A DNA stretch of 64,000 bases. It comes from Lentzea albidocapillata subsp. violacea (GTDB lineage: Bacteria > Actinomycetota > Actinomycetes > Mycobacteriales > Pseudonocardiaceae). Positions 41,380 to 49,770 of this stretch are shown here, piece by piece (within the stretch, counting starts at the first letter, position 1; every line of letters starts with the position of its first letter). The notes beneath the pieces are model-generated. The model searched no databases. It was not told where the DNA came from and worked only from the letters and a program-made list of their open reading frames with translations. A program made the position numbers and the translations under genes. Where the stretch lies: positions 310,001-374,000 of the forward strand of contig NZ_FNET01000006.1 of assembly GCF_900100275.1 (NCBI RefSeq), written 5' to 3'.

Positions 41380-43350
41380 CTAGCGCTGCGAGTTCGTCAG
41401 CTGCCGAACGCAGGGGGTGACCCGGTACAACCGGAACTTGCCCCCCTGGTCGAGCAGTTCGAGCCCGGCCTTCGGGTCCGGGTAGTCGAACCCGTCGAAG
41501 TAGTTGCCCTTCACCCCGTCCGCGGCCAGCAGGTAGCGGAGGTTGATCCGATTCGCCATCTCGCAGACCTTCGGATCCGACAACGGCTCGTTGAGGTGGT
41601 CGGACAGGTAACTCTGTTCCTCGGTCATCTTGCTGAGATTGAGCTGCGGGAACAGGATCTGCCGCTGGCTGACCGCCATTGCCGCGGTGCTGCCGTTGAA
41701 CGGCTCCTGGGCGATGATGGTGCCCGGTTCGGTCAGGCCGTTGATGCGGGCGAAGAGGGCCTGCTCCTCCTCGGTGAGCTTCGGGTTTACCACCGGGTAG
41801 GCGACCGCGACCCGCTCGCTGTTGCTCTGGATGTTCAGGCCGTTGGTGCTGAACACGAGCAGGATGGCGATGACGGGCACGACCGCGAGGGCCGAGAAGT
41901 TCGTCGCCGCGCGGAACTGCTGCAGTGACTCCTTACGCAGCAGCACGCGGATGAAGGTGGCGATCGCGATCGTGCCGAAGACGGTGATCGGGATGCCGGT
42001 GATCGGGATCATCGCGGCGATGCGGTGCGAGTCGGTGTACCAGAAGCCGGTGAACATCCGCCGGTTGACGCCGTCGACGCCCGCAGCCAGCACGTAGATG
42101 CCGCACGACACCACGTGGCTCGCCACGAGCCAGCGCCGGTTGCGCTGGCGGAAGCAGGAGAAGATGCCCACGATCAACAGCGTGGCGAGCAGCCAGTCGA
42201 CCTTGCCGCCGTTCGTCGCGCCGGTCAGCGCCTCGCCGACGGCGTGGGCTGGCGGCTCGAACGGCTTCGAATCGGCCGCCATCACGCCGCTGAACACGGT
42301 CGACTTGGTGACGACGAGCCAGTACGCGGGTGCGGCGAAGACGATCATCGCGCCCAGCGTGTAGGCGAGCTTCTTGTTGCCCGCCCGGTAGTGCTTGGTG
42401 GCGCTCAGCGCGATGCTGAGGACGATCGCCGACACGGCCACGGCAAGCAGGCTGATGAACGCGTTCGGGTGCGAGATCGCGACGCACGCGAGGATCACGG
42501 GGGCGAGCAGCCACGCCCGGCCGCGCCCGATGACGTCCTCCTTGGCCAGGTTGATCATCGACATCAGGGCGGCCATCGCGGCGGGCACGAGCGCGAGTCC
42601 CAGCCCGTTCGGCCACAGGACGCCCCAGCCGAGCAGCTCCCACGGGAAGGATCCGAACGCGACGCTGAGCAGGCCCGCGACTCCCACCGCCATCGGTGAC
42701 GGCCCGGCCAGCTGGCGCATCAGCAGCATGCAGCCCAGCGGCCAGATGATCAGTGCGACGGTGACGGAGAGGATGTTGGCCGCCGCCGGCACCGAGACAC
42801 CGGAGACCATGACCAGCAGCGAGCCGAGGCCGTGCCACCCACCGGGGTAGAAGCCGCGCGCGCGGTCCGGCACGCCGAGCGTATCGATCATCAGTGTGGA
42901 GGCGTTGCCGCTGTTCAGGATGTTGACCAGCGCGTTGTAGTGGAACGGGGAGTCACTGCTGACGATGAGCTGGTCGGGGTCGATGATCGCGCGGATCACC
43001 GTGAGCATGCCGAACATGACCGCGGCAGTGATGCCCACGAGTGTCGCGACGGTGACCCTCCAGCCGTCCGCCGGCGCCGGATCTGGAAGCTTGTGGCGCA
43101 GGGGCAGCACGATGGCGGCGAGCAGCACTGTCAGGCCAGCGAAGACGACCAGCATGAGCATGGGCGACCAGCGGAAGCCGAACAGCGGCGAGATGATCGC
43201 CGTCAGCGCGACCACGCCCACCACGATCACCGGCGCCATGGCCACGGCCGCGAGCCGGCGTAGACCGATCAGGTACGTGATGAGCAAGCCCGGCACGACC
43301 AGCAGCACAGCGCACACCACCATGGTCGGCAGCGCAGCAAGCCATGTCAT
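41380..43350 (-). CDS. Large polytopic membrane protein, glycosyltransferase-like (DUF6541-type)
   Basis: A 656-residue protein with about thirteen predicted transmembrane helices and a C-terminal soluble region from about 530 (ERVAVAYPVVNPKLTEEEQALFARI). The first long loop has IVSSDSPFHYNALVNIL, a DxxFHxN pattern parallel to the DAPFHGNAI loop of the 18349-20271 protein, and FYPGGWHGLGSLL. Both C-terminal domains end with a conserved ..LRYLL/IRYVL..G element. I take them as one family, the one that to my recollection includes Rv3779. ATG 43348-43350 is preferred, with GGGGG 5 bases upstream; ATG 43360-43362 is possible. The donor is likely a polyprenyl-phosphate sugar, by inference. Confidence 0.75.
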   Translation of the reverse strand: MTWLAALPTMVVCAVLLVVPGLLITYLIGLRRLAAVAMAPVIVVGVVALTAIISPLFGFRWSPMLMLVVFAGLTVLLAAIVLPLRHKLPDPAPADGWRVTVATLVGITAAVMFGMLTVIRAIIDPDQLIVSSDSPFHYNALVNILNSGNASTLMIDTLGVPDRARGFYPGGWHGLGSLLVMVSGVSVPAAANILSVTVALIIWPLGCMLLMRQLAGPSPMAVGVAGLLSVAFGSFPWELLGWGVLWPNGLGLALVPAAMAALMSMINLAKEDVIGRGRAWLLAPVILACVAISHPNAFISLLAVAVSAIVLSIALSATKHYRAGNKKLAYTLGAMIVFAAPAYWLVVTKSTVFSGVMAADSKPFEPPAHAVGEALTGATNGGKVDWLLATLLIVGIFSCFRQRNRRWLVASHVVSCGIYVLAAGVDGVNRRMFTGFWYTDSHRIAAMIPITGIPITVFGTIAIATFIRVLLRKESLQQFRAATNFSALAVVPVIAILLVFSTNGLNIQSNSERVAVAYPVVNPKLTEEEQALFARINGLTEPGTIIAQEPFNGSTAAMAVSQRQILFPQLNLSKMTEEQSYLSDHLNEPLSDPKVCEMANRINLRYLLAADGVKGNYFDGFDYPDPKAGLELLDQGGKFRLYRVTPCVRQLTNSQR

Positions 43351-43547
43351 AACAACCCCCATGGATTGACCTTGCTCTCCAAAGAGACGCGTCGCGCGGG
43401 AGAAACGCTGCATGTGTCATTCGGACGAGCGCAGGCAGTGTATTCGACCCCGCCGCGAGGGCTTTTGTTGACCCGACAAGTGCATGAACACGCGAGCAAG
43501 GCGGCAATTTGATCACGCACCGCCCGGCTCGAGCTGTTTGTACTATG

Positions 43548-43632
43548 CGGAAGCGGAGGGATTTGAACCCCCGGACGGTTGCCCGTCTCCCGCTTTCAAG
43601 GCGGGTGCATTCGGCCGCTCTGCCACGCTTCC
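43548..43632 (-). tRNA. tRNA-Ser (anticodon UGA)
   Basis: Acceptor stem GGAAGCG (5', ending at 43632) pairs with CGCTTCC at 43549-43555; the discriminator base is G. The anticodon stem CCCGC/GCGGG encloses the loop CTTGAAA with anticodon TGA. A long variable arm (class II) and the T-loop GTTCAAATC follow. CCA is not encoded. It lies 28 bp downstream of the marR-family gene on the same strand. Confidence 0.95.
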
Positions 43633-43659
43633 ACGACGCCAGGAGCGTCGGCACAAAGC

Positions 43660-44136
43660 CTAGCCGTTCGACTCCCGCAGGTGTGTCATGACCCGGTCGA
43701 ACACCTTGGCCAGCACCTCGCCCTCCTCGGGCGTGATCAGGTCGACGATGTGCTCACGCACGCCACGCAGGTGCGTCGGAGCGGCCGAGACGAGCTGCGT
43801 CATGCCCTTGGCGGTCAGCTCGGCCAGCACGCCGCGGCCGTCCTCTGTGCACTCGCGGCGGGAGACCAGGCCGGCCTTCTCCATGCGCGCGACCTGGTGT
43901 GAGACGCGTGACTTCGAGGAGGCGACGTCATCGGCGAGCTGGGTCATTCGCATGCGCTGGTTCGGTTGTTCCGACAGCCTGACCAAGATTTCGTAGTCCG
44001 CCAGTGACACTCCGTGGGTGTCCTGGAGCTCTCGGTGCAAGCGATCCATGAGCATGGAGGAACCGTTCACGTAGGTGCGCCATGCGCGCATCTCGCCCTC
44101 GTCGAGCCAGCGCGGCTCCTGCTCACTTGGTGTCAC
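43660..44136 (-). CDS. MarR-family transcriptional regulator
   Basis: A 158-residue winged-helix protein. LADYEILVRLSEQPNQRMRMTQLADDVASSKSRVSHQVARMEKAGLVSRR (about 45-94, seen in part) is the MarR DNA-binding region, followed by the wing (ECTEDGRGVLAELTAKG) and a dimerisation helix. GTG 44134-44136 is the start, 7 bases after TAGTCT, so leaderless. It is divergent from the 5'-nucleotidase gene, separated by 118 bp, and may control it or itself; no clear operator was identified. Confidence 0.9.
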   Translation of the reverse strand: MTPSEQEPRWLDEGEMRAWRTYVNGSSMLMDRLHRELQDTHGVSLADYEILVRLSEQPNQRMRMTQLADDVASSKSRVSHQVARMEKAGLVSRRECTEDGRGVLAELTAKGMTQLVSAAPTHLRGVREHIVDLITPEEGEVLAKVFDRVMTHLRESNG

Positions 44137-44143
44137 GCGAACA

Positions 44144-44149
44144 AGACTA
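44144..44149 (-). promoter_or_regulatory. Predicted -10 box, leaderless marR-family gene
   Basis: TAGTCT on the minus strand, 7-base spacer to GTG 44136. Confidence 0.45.
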
Positions 44150-44254
44150 AGCCTGACGATGACGATCCAGCTGTTCCCCTGGAAAACGTGGCGTTCGGAA
44201 GGCAGACTCCTCCGCCGTACACGCGCGTTAACCAAGCCTTGAAAGGCCCCACCC

Positions 44255-45967
44255 ATGAGTTCGTTCAGACGGCTTTCCGTTCTGGCGATCACCGCCGCCG
44301 CGGCCACTGTCATCAGCGCTACCGGGCCTGCCCAGGCCGATGTCCAGTCACTGCGCGGTCGGGGCACGGTTGACGTGCGCCTGATCGGCATCAACGACCT
44401 GCACGGCAACCTCGAGCCGCCGACCGGGTCGTCCGGGCGCGTCATCCTGCCGGACGGCACGACCGTCGACGCCGGTGGCGCCGCGTTCAACGCGACGCAC
44501 ATCAGGAACCTCCAGAAGGAGGTCAGGAACTCCGTCATCGTCGGGCAGGGCGACCTGATCGGTGGGTCGCCGCTGGTGTCGGCGTTGTTCCACGACGAGC
44601 CGACGATCGAGGTGCTCAACAAGGTCGGCATGGACGCGACCGCGGCGGGCAACCACGAGTTCGATGAGGGCTACCAGGAGCTCCTGCGCATCCAGCGCGG
44701 TGGGTGCCATCCGGTGGACGGCTGCCAGTTCCGCGACGAGTACAAGGGCGCGAAGTTCCCGATTCTCGGCGCGAACGTGACGCATGCGAAGTCCGGACTG
44801 CCGGCTCTGCCGCCGTTCTGGGTGGAGATCCGCGACGGGATGCCGATCGGTTTCATCGGCATGCCGCTCAAGGACGTGCCGATCTTGGTCGACCCGAAAG
44901 GCGTCAAGGACATCAGGTTCGGCGACGAGGTCAAGGCGGCCAACAAGTACGCCAACTTCCTCGACGCGATCGGCGTGAAGTCGATCGTGCTGCTCGTGCA
45001 CCAGGGTGACCAGGTCACGTCCATGGGTGGCGGTCCCAACGCGTGCAACGTCGCCCCGGAGAACCCCGGCAGCTACATCGCCACCAACGTCAGCCCGAAG
45101 ATCGACGCGGTCTTCTCCGGCCACAGCCACCAGCACTACAACTGCGTCGTCAAGGACCCGGCCGGCAACCCGCGGCCGTTCATCGAGGGCCTGGCGTTCG
45201 GTCGCGAGCTCAGCGTCGTCGACCTGAAGATCGACCGCCGGACGCGCGACGTCATCCGCGGCGAGACGAAGGCCGACAACAAGATCGTCACGCGCACCGT
45301 CACCCCGGACCCGGCGATCCAGGCGGTGATCGACCTGGCCAAGACGAAGTCCGGCCCGATCGCGAACCGGCCGATCGGCTCGATCGGCGCGGACATCGTC
45401 CGGGCCGCGGCTCCCTCCGGTGACTCGCCGCTGGGCAACCTGATCGCCGACTCCCAGTTGGAGGCCACCAAGGCCAACGGCGCCGTCCTCGCGCTGATGA
45501 ACCCCGGTGGCGTGCGCGCCGACCTCACCTACGCGCCTGAGGGCACCGAGGGCGCCGGTGTGGTGACCTACGACGAGGCATTCACCGTTCAGCCGTTCAG
45601 CAACATCCTGCAGACGGTCACGCTGACCGGCGCGCAGATCAAGAACGCACTGGAGCAGCAGTTCGTCGTGGGCAAGACCACGATCCTGCAGCCCTCGTCC
45701 GGCTTCACCTACAGCTGGTCGCTGTCCGCGCCGATCGGCTCGAAGATCACCGGCATCACGCTCAACGGAATCCCTGTCGATCCGAACGCGAACTACCGGG
45801 TGACGATCAACAGCTTCCTGCAGGGCGGTGGTGACGGTTTCGCCGAGTTCACCAAGGGCACCGAGATCACCGGTGGTGGCATCGACCTCGACGGGTTCGC
45901 CGCGTACCTCTCGACGCACCCGAACCAGCTGCCCCCGGCGACCGGCCGGATCACGCGGCTGCCGTAA
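44255..45967 (+). CDS. Secreted 5'-nucleotidase / UDP-sugar hydrolase (UshA-like)
   Basis: A 570-residue secreted metallophosphoesterase. Signal peptide about 1-29 (LAITAAAATVISATGPAQA). The N-terminal metal domain shows INDLHGNLE, VGQGDLIGG, AAGNHEFDEG and VFSGHSHQHYN, which bind two metal ions. The C-terminal nucleotide-binding domain has SPLGNLIADSQLEA, NPGGVRADL and QPFSNILQTVTLTG. It hydrolyses extracellular nucleotides to nucleosides and phosphate. ATG 44255 is the start. It has its own strong terminator and appears monocistronic. Confidence 0.92.
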   Translation: MSSFRRLSVLAITAAAATVISATGPAQADVQSLRGRGTVDVRLIGINDLHGNLEPPTGSSGRVILPDGTTVDAGGAAFNATHIRNLQKEVRNSVIVGQGDLIGGSPLVSALFHDEPTIEVLNKVGMDATAAGNHEFDEGYQELLRIQRGGCHPVDGCQFRDEYKGAKFPILGANVTHAKSGLPALPPFWVEIRDGMPIGFIGMPLKDVPILVDPKGVKDIRFGDEVKAANKYANFLDAIGVKSIVLLVHQGDQVTSMGGGPNACNVAPENPGSYIATNVSPKIDAVFSGHSHQHYNCVVKDPAGNPRPFIEGLAFGRELSVVDLKIDRRTRDVIRGETKADNKIVTRTVTPDPAIQAVIDLAKTKSGPIANRPIGSIGADIVRAAAPSGDSPLGNLIADSQLEATKANGAVLALMNPGGVRADLTYAPEGTEGAGVVTYDEAFTVQPFSNILQTVTLTGAQIKNALEQQFVVGKTTILQPSSGFTYSWSLSAPIGSKITGITLNGIPVDPNANYRVTINSFLQGGGDGFAEFTKGTEITGGGIDLDGFAAYLSTHPNQLPPATGRITRLP

Positions 45968-45983
45968 CCGCAGATCGCAGTTG

Positions 45984-46024
45984 AAGGCCATCTCGGCGAC
46001 GGACGTCGCCGGGATGGCCTTTTT
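45984..46024 (+). terminator. Intrinsic terminator of the 5'-nucleotidase gene
   Basis: A 17-bp stem (AAGGCCATCTCGGCGAC at 45984-46000 with 46005-46021, one G-T wobble) with loop GGAC, followed by TTTTT. It is 16 bp after the stop codon. Confidence 0.93.
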
Positions 46025-46050
46025 CGTGTGACGCGTTGCTCCATTTGATC

Positions 46051-46056
46051 TAGGGT
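46051..46056 (+). promoter_or_regulatory. Predicted -10 box, leaderless secreted Pro-rich protein gene
   Basis: TAGGGT with an 8-base spacer to ATG 46065; no separate ribosome binding site. Confidence 0.4.
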
Positions 46057-46064
46057 GAGGGCCG

Positions 46065-46619
46065 ATGTCCTGGTTGCGTCGGTTGCTGCTGCTCGCCGGT
46101 CTGGTGACCGGCGCCTGGCTGCTGGGCGGCGCAGGCGAGGCGAACGCCGACGTCCGGGTCGAGATCGACCAGCTCAGGGTCGAGGTCAAGCTCCCCGTCG
46201 CCGACATCGGCCTCACGATCGCGACCACGCCGCCGCAGCAGCCCGACGGGCCCATCCCGCCGAAGCCGGCACCGCGCATCGAGACTCCGGAACCCACTGC
46301 GCCTCAGCCACCGGCCCAAGTCGGCGAAGCGCCGGTGCAGGCCGAAGTGCCGCAGCAGCCAAAGCCGGAGCCCCCGACAACGCGGCCCGCGACCTCCGTG
46401 CCGGAGCCGCAGCAGCCGCAACCGCAGGCCGAGCAGCCGATCCCCGGCACGCTCCCGCAGAGCGGTGCGGGGGCGTCGGCAGGCAGCACCCAGATTCCGG
46501 CGGGCACGTTGCCGCACGTGATGCGGCCGCCCACCATCACAGCGTCTCTCGTCAGCACCGAACAGCAGGACGTGCCGCGCATCGTGCGCGCGGAGGAGCC
46601 GACGTTCTCCCCTGACTGA
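46065..46619 (+). CDS. Secreted proline-rich protein of unknown function
   Basis: A 184-residue protein with a signal peptide at about 1-28 (LRRLLLLAGLVTGAWLLGGAGEANA). A short folded-looking part follows (VRVEIDQLRVEVKLPVADIGL), then about 100 residues rich in Pro, Gln and Glu, and a C-terminal part without membrane anchor or sorting signal. I do not recognise a family. It lies between the nucleotidase terminator and the chaplin gene, 54 bp upstream of the latter, so it may be a secreted partner of the chaplin, which is only positional evidence. Confidence 0.65.
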   Translation: MSWLRRLLLLAGLVTGAWLLGGAGEANADVRVEIDQLRVEVKLPVADIGLTIATTPPQQPDGPIPPKPAPRIETPEPTAPQPPAQVGEAPVQAEVPQQPKPEPPTTRPATSVPEPQQPQPQAEQPIPGTLPQSGAGASAGSTQIPAGTLPHVMRPPTITASLVSTEQQDVPRIVRAEEPTFSPD

Positions 46620-46673
46620 TCCACAAGTGCCGCACACAGCACAGGGATCCGTCACTTTCCAGGGAGAACAGTC

Positions 46674-47438
46674 ATGCGCAAGAACCTCAACCGCACCATG
46701 TCCGCGGCGCTCCTGACCGGCGGCCTGATGGTCGCGTCCGCCGGCTGGGCGCAGGCCGTCCCGGTGCCGCTCGACATCAACGAGGAGGTCCGCGCCGGCA
46801 ACCTCGTCAGCGTCCCGGTGAAGGTCTGCGGCAACGCGATCAACGTCCTGGGCAACAGCGACGCCACGTGCGACGAGAAGCCCGCCGAGCGCACCCAGGC
46901 CGACAATGCCCTCGTCTCCGCGCCCGTCACGGTCTGCGGCAACTCGGTCGGCGTCGCCGGCGGCGGCAACGGCAGCTGCGGCCAGACGAAGCCCGAGGAG
47001 CCCAGCGGCACCATCGAGGCCCCCGTGACCGTCTGTGGCACGGCTGCGGGCGTGCTCGGCACCGCGAGCGGCGACTGCGGCAAGACCGAGGCCCCCGAGC
47101 AGCCGGGCGAGAACCCGGAACAGCCGGAACAGCCGGGCGAGAACCCGGAGCAGCCCGGCGAGAACCCCGGCGAGAACCCCGGTAGCGAGAACCCCGGCAA
47201 CGGCAACCCCGGCGGCGGCGACAACGGCGACAACAACTCCGGCAGCGGCAACACGGGCGACGACTCCGGCGCGGGCACCCCGCAGACCGGCGACAAGGCC
47301 TCGCGGCACGCCGCGGCGGTCATCCCGAACCTGTCGAAGACCGGCGCCGACCCGCTCGAGTTCCTGCTGGCGGGCCTCGGCCTGATGACCGCGGGCGTCA
47401 TGGCCCGTCGTGGAGCGCGCCGCACCACCAAGGCCTGA
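46674..47438 (+). CDS. Long chaplin with three chaplin domains and sortase-like anchor
   Basis: A 254-residue surface protein. Signal peptide about 1-28. Three chaplin domains follow, each starting V.V(K/T)VCGN and ending with a second Cys 14-15 residues later: VPVKVCGNAINVLGNSDATC, APVTVCGNSVGVAGGGNGSC and APVTVCGTAAGVLGTASGDC. Then comes a Pro/Glu/Gly/Asn linker with QPGENPE repeats (about 145-195), LSKTGADPLEF and a transmembrane helix with a basic tail, a variant LPxTG sorting signal. Chaplins form amyloid surfactant layers on aerial hyphae; long sortase-anchored forms usually carry two domains. GGGAGAA precedes ATG 46674. Confidence 0.88.
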   Translation: MRKNLNRTMSAALLTGGLMVASAGWAQAVPVPLDINEEVRAGNLVSVPVKVCGNAINVLGNSDATCDEKPAERTQADNALVSAPVTVCGNSVGVAGGGNGSCGQTKPEEPSGTIEAPVTVCGTAAGVLGTASGDCGKTEAPEQPGENPEQPEQPGENPEQPGENPGENPGSENPGNGNPGGGDNGDNNSGSGNTGDDSGAGTPQTGDKASRHAAAVIPNLSKTGADPLEFLLAGLGLMTAGVMARRGARRTTKA

Positions 47439-47461
47439 TCAAATATCTGATCGTTTTTTCC

Positions 47462-47498
47462 CAATCGCCCGGCGAGAGATTCTCTCGCCGGGCGATTG
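47462..47498. terminator. Hairpin after the chaplin gene
   Basis: Perfect 16-bp arms (47462-47477 and 47483-47498) with a 5-base loop, 24 bp after the chaplin stop. T6 lies upstream of the stem rather than after it, so it is not a classical terminator on the plus strand. Confidence 0.6.
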
Positions 47499-47914
47499 CT
47501 GTCTGCACTGTCGATCTCCGCAGGTCACCCGTCTGACTTCACCAATTCAGGTTTGGTGTGAGGTGTTGAGAAATGCGGCGATCAAGCGCATAGTCGATAG
47601 CGAGCTGGCAACCGGCAGGTGAATGAACAAGACCACCCGGAGGCCACGCCCAGAAGGGGTAGGTGGTGCTGTGCAGGTATCTCCTCGCTGTGGCGAAACG
47701 CGGTCTGTCGCATCCCCGCGAGCGGATCGGACGTGAACGGTCCGAGCGCGACTGTGTAGCGACGGACACGAGGTTTCGGGTGCCCAGGCGCCATCAGGCG
47801 TCGCTCGGTGCACTTCGACGCTGTTGAGCTCGGCTTCGGTGTCGTCTCATGGCGTCACCGGCTGAGCGCCACGCCAACCTTCGTGGGCCGTAGTCGTCAC
47901 TTCCAAATGGGAAA
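47499..47914. other. Gene-free stretch of about 416 bp
   Basis: With its flanking hairpins the gap between the chaplin and zinc-peptidase genes is 571 bp, the longest in the window. Only short open frames without ribosome binding sites or recognisable sequence occur. No tRNA or riboswitch I know could be matched. It could hold a small RNA or long leader ending in the hairpin at 47915-47955. Confidence 0.4.
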
Positions 47915-47955
47915 GCCCAGGTGCGGTGCCCCGACGTCGGGTCCCGCACCTGGGC
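47915..47955 (+). terminator. Nested hairpin upstream of the zinc metallopeptidase gene
   Basis: Outer arms GCCCAGGTGCGG (47915-47926) and CCGCACCTGGGC (47944-47955) enclose a perfect palindrome CCCGACGTCGGG, followed by GTCTTC. It is 54 bp before the start of the peptidase gene and may end a short upstream transcript or act as an attenuator. Confidence 0.6.
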
Positions 47956-48009
47956 GTCTTCTGTGCTTTATGGTGTGCCGCCTACGGGTCCTTGGCATGG
48001 AGGCACGCG

Positions 48010-48906
48010 GTGCAGTTCAACGAAGGCGCGGAACTCGACCTTTCGCAGGTTTCGGACCAACGCGGCGTCGGCGGCCGAGTCGCCGGTGTCGGTGGTGGCC
48101 TCGGCGTGGTCGGCCTCATCATCTATTTCCTGTTCCAGCAGTTCACCGGCATCCAGCTGCCGGCGGGCGGGCTGGAGGGCCTGGGCAACAACACCCAGGT
48201 CGAGTCGGGCCAGCTGCTCGAGAAGTGCAAGACGGGCGCCGACGCGAACCGCGACAGCGACTGCCGGGTCGTGGCCACGATCAACTCGATCCAGGGCTTC
48301 TGGACCGACCAGTTCGCCCGCTCGGGCAACACCTACCAGGTCACCAAGACCAACTTCTTCCGCAACAGCGTGAACACCCGCTGCGGCAACGCCACCTCCG
48401 CGGTCGGCCCGTTCTACTGCCCCGCGGACTCCCAGGTGTACATCGACCTGGACTTCTTCAACGAGCTGCGCACCAAGTTCGGCGCGACCGGCGGCCCGTT
48501 CGTCGAGGCCTACGTGCTCGCCCACGAGTACGGCCACCACGTGCAGAACCTGCTCGGCACCTCGGACCGGGTCGGTCGCGAGACCGGCCCCACCTCGGGT
48601 TCGGTGCGGCTCGAACTGCAGGCCGACTGCTACGCGGGCGCCTGGGCCAAGGCCGCGACCACGGTTCCGTCGGCCAACGGCCAGCCGCTCATCTCGAACA
48701 TCACCCAAGAGGACATCGACGCGGCACTGGACGCGGCGGCACGCATCGGTGACGACTTCATCCAGAGCGAGCTCGGCGGCGGGCGGGTCGACACGACGAA
48801 GTTCAGCCACGGCAGCTCGCAGCAGCGGCAGAAGTGGTTCACGACCGGGTTGCAGACGGGCGACCCCGCCCGCTGCAACACGTTTGACACGAACAACCTG
48901 GGCTAA
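48010..48906 (+). CDS. Neutral zinc metallopeptidase (YpfJ family)
   Basis: A 298-residue protein. It begins FNEGAELDLSQVSDQRG, a YpfJ-family N terminus, with one transmembrane helix near 28-50 (VGGGLGVVGLIIYFLFQQF). The zinc site is VLAHEYGHHVQNLLG near 177-191, and ELQADCYAGAWA near 208-219 supplies the further ligand region. It is a membrane-anchored extracytoplasmic peptidase whose substrates are unknown. GTG 48010 is chosen for GGAGG at 47999-48003; the frame is open further upstream. Its 3' end overlaps the decayed M28 gene by 4 bp. Confidence 0.88.
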   Translation: MQFNEGAELDLSQVSDQRGVGGRVAGVGGGLGVVGLIIYFLFQQFTGIQLPAGGLEGLGNNTQVESGQLLEKCKTGADANRDSDCRVVATINSIQGFWTDQFARSGNTYQVTKTNFFRNSVNTRCGNATSAVGPFYCPADSQVYIDLDFFNELRTKFGATGGPFVEAYVLAHEYGHHVQNLLGTSDRVGRETGPTSGSVRLELQADCYAGAWAKAATTVPSANGQPLISNITQEDIDAALDAAARIGDDFIQSELGGGRVDTTKFSHGSSQQRQKWFTTGLQTGDPARCNTFDTNNLG

Positions 48907-49346
48907 CGCAGAGCAGCCCGTTCCGCACGGGACGGGACGCCGTGCACGCCCTCGGTGGTGACGGCGTACGAGGCGATGACGTGGGCCGCGGCGGAAACGT
49001 TGCGGCCCAGCGCCTCCCGGTTGATGTTGCCGAGGTGGTCGTCGACGTTGTCGGAGATGATCACGGCCGCCGCGCCCGCGTTGGCGTACTTGGCGACGAA
49101 CGTGCAGGTACCGCGCCGGATCAACGCGACGGAGCCCTTGAAGTCCTGCCCGGCGAAGTCACTCGCCTCGCAACCGGGCGCGCCGTCCTCCGGCACGACC
49201 CGCAACGGCGCGGTGAGGCCACCGTTCGGGGTGCCGCCGAACGGCACGAGCTCGTGCGAGGCCCCACCGATGGTCGCCCGGCCGGCGTCGTCGATCTTCC
49301 GCCTCGGGCCAAGTGAGATCAGCGCCGCCGCACGAGTGGAAGCGAT
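48903..49346 (-). pseudogene. Remnant of an M28 aminopeptidase gene, internally deleted
   Basis: On the minus strand the frame is open from 49346 to TAG at 48903-48905. It encodes part of a PA domain (PLRVVPEDGAPGCEASDFAG, ALIRRGTCTF, AAAVIISDN) joined directly to the extreme C terminus of an M28 peptidase (HLGNINREALGRNVSAAAHVIASYAVTTEGVHGVP). Both parts align well with the intact enzyme at 39800-41311, but the whole catalytic domain, about 200 or more residues with every zinc ligand, is missing. The signal peptide region is also gone, and the 5' end runs into the VOC gene. GTG 49247 could start a short product, which would be inactive. Confidence 0.8.
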
Positions 49347-49757
49347 CTACGACTGGGTGCGTGGCGTGGAGAAACGGATCATGTTGCCTGACGGGTCGCG
49401 GAACGCGCAGTCGCGCACGCCGTAGAACTGGTCGATCGGCTCCTGCAGCACCTCGGCCCCGGTCGCGCGCACCTGCTCGAACTTCGCGTCCACGTCGTCG
49501 AGCTCGAAGATCACGCCCTGCAGCGATCCCTTGGCCAGCAACGCCTCCAGCGCCTCGTGATCGGTCGGAGGCACGGGCGGGCCGATGCGGGACAGGCCGA
49601 TCTCGACGTCGGGTTGCCCGGCGGGGCCGACGGTGAGCCAGCGGTAACCGTCCTCGATGGTGACGTCCGTGCGCACCTCGAGCCCGACGACGTCGCGGTA
49701 GAACTTCAGCGCGGCGTCCTGGTCGTGGACGAAGAGGAACGTGTGCGAAAGCTTCAT
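49347..49757 (-). CDS. VOC-family (glyoxalase/bleomycin resistance-type) protein
   Basis: A 136-residue protein with two beta-alpha-beta-beta-beta modules: KLSHTFLFVHDQDAALKFYRDVVGLEV at the N terminus (seen in part), VIFELDDVDAKFEQVRATGAEVLQEP in the second half, and DCAFRDPSGNMIRF at the end, where Glu/His metal ligands of glyoxalase I-type proteins usually sit. ATG 49755-49757 is supported by a -10 box 7 bases upstream; the 18-bp longer start is less likely. It follows an AraC-type regulator gene, a frequent pairing. Substrate unknown. Confidence 0.87.
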   Translation of the reverse strand: MKLSHTFLFVHDQDAALKFYRDVVGLEVRTDVTIEDGYRWLTVGPAGQPDVEIGLSRIGPPVPPTDHEALEALLAKGSLQGVIFELDDVDAKFEQVRATGAEVLQEPIDQFYGVRDCAFRDPSGNMIRFSTPRTQS

Positions 49758-49764
49758 GGGCGAA

Positions 49765-49770
49765 ACCCTA
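49765..49770 (-). promoter_or_regulatory. Predicted -10 box that reuses the AraC-gene stop codon
   Basis: TAGGGT on the minus strand with a 7-base spacer to ATG 49757. Its first three bases are the TAG stop of the upstream AraC-family gene (49768-49770). Confidence 0.45.

Noticed and set aside
43548-43632. tRNA-Ser gene as an integration site for a mobile element
   Set aside because: No integrase, direct repeat of the tRNA 3' end or other island feature was seen near it.
47580-47700. Possible c-di-AMP (ydaO-type) riboswitch near GGCAACCGGCAGGTGAAT
   Set aside because: Only a fragment resembles the consensus; the paired elements and the second conserved loop could not be found.
47539-47813. 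Overlapping short minus-strand frames (70-88 codons) in the chaplin-peptidase gap
   Set aside because: No ribosome binding site, no known motif, and two mutually overlapping frames of similar length; more likely non-coding.
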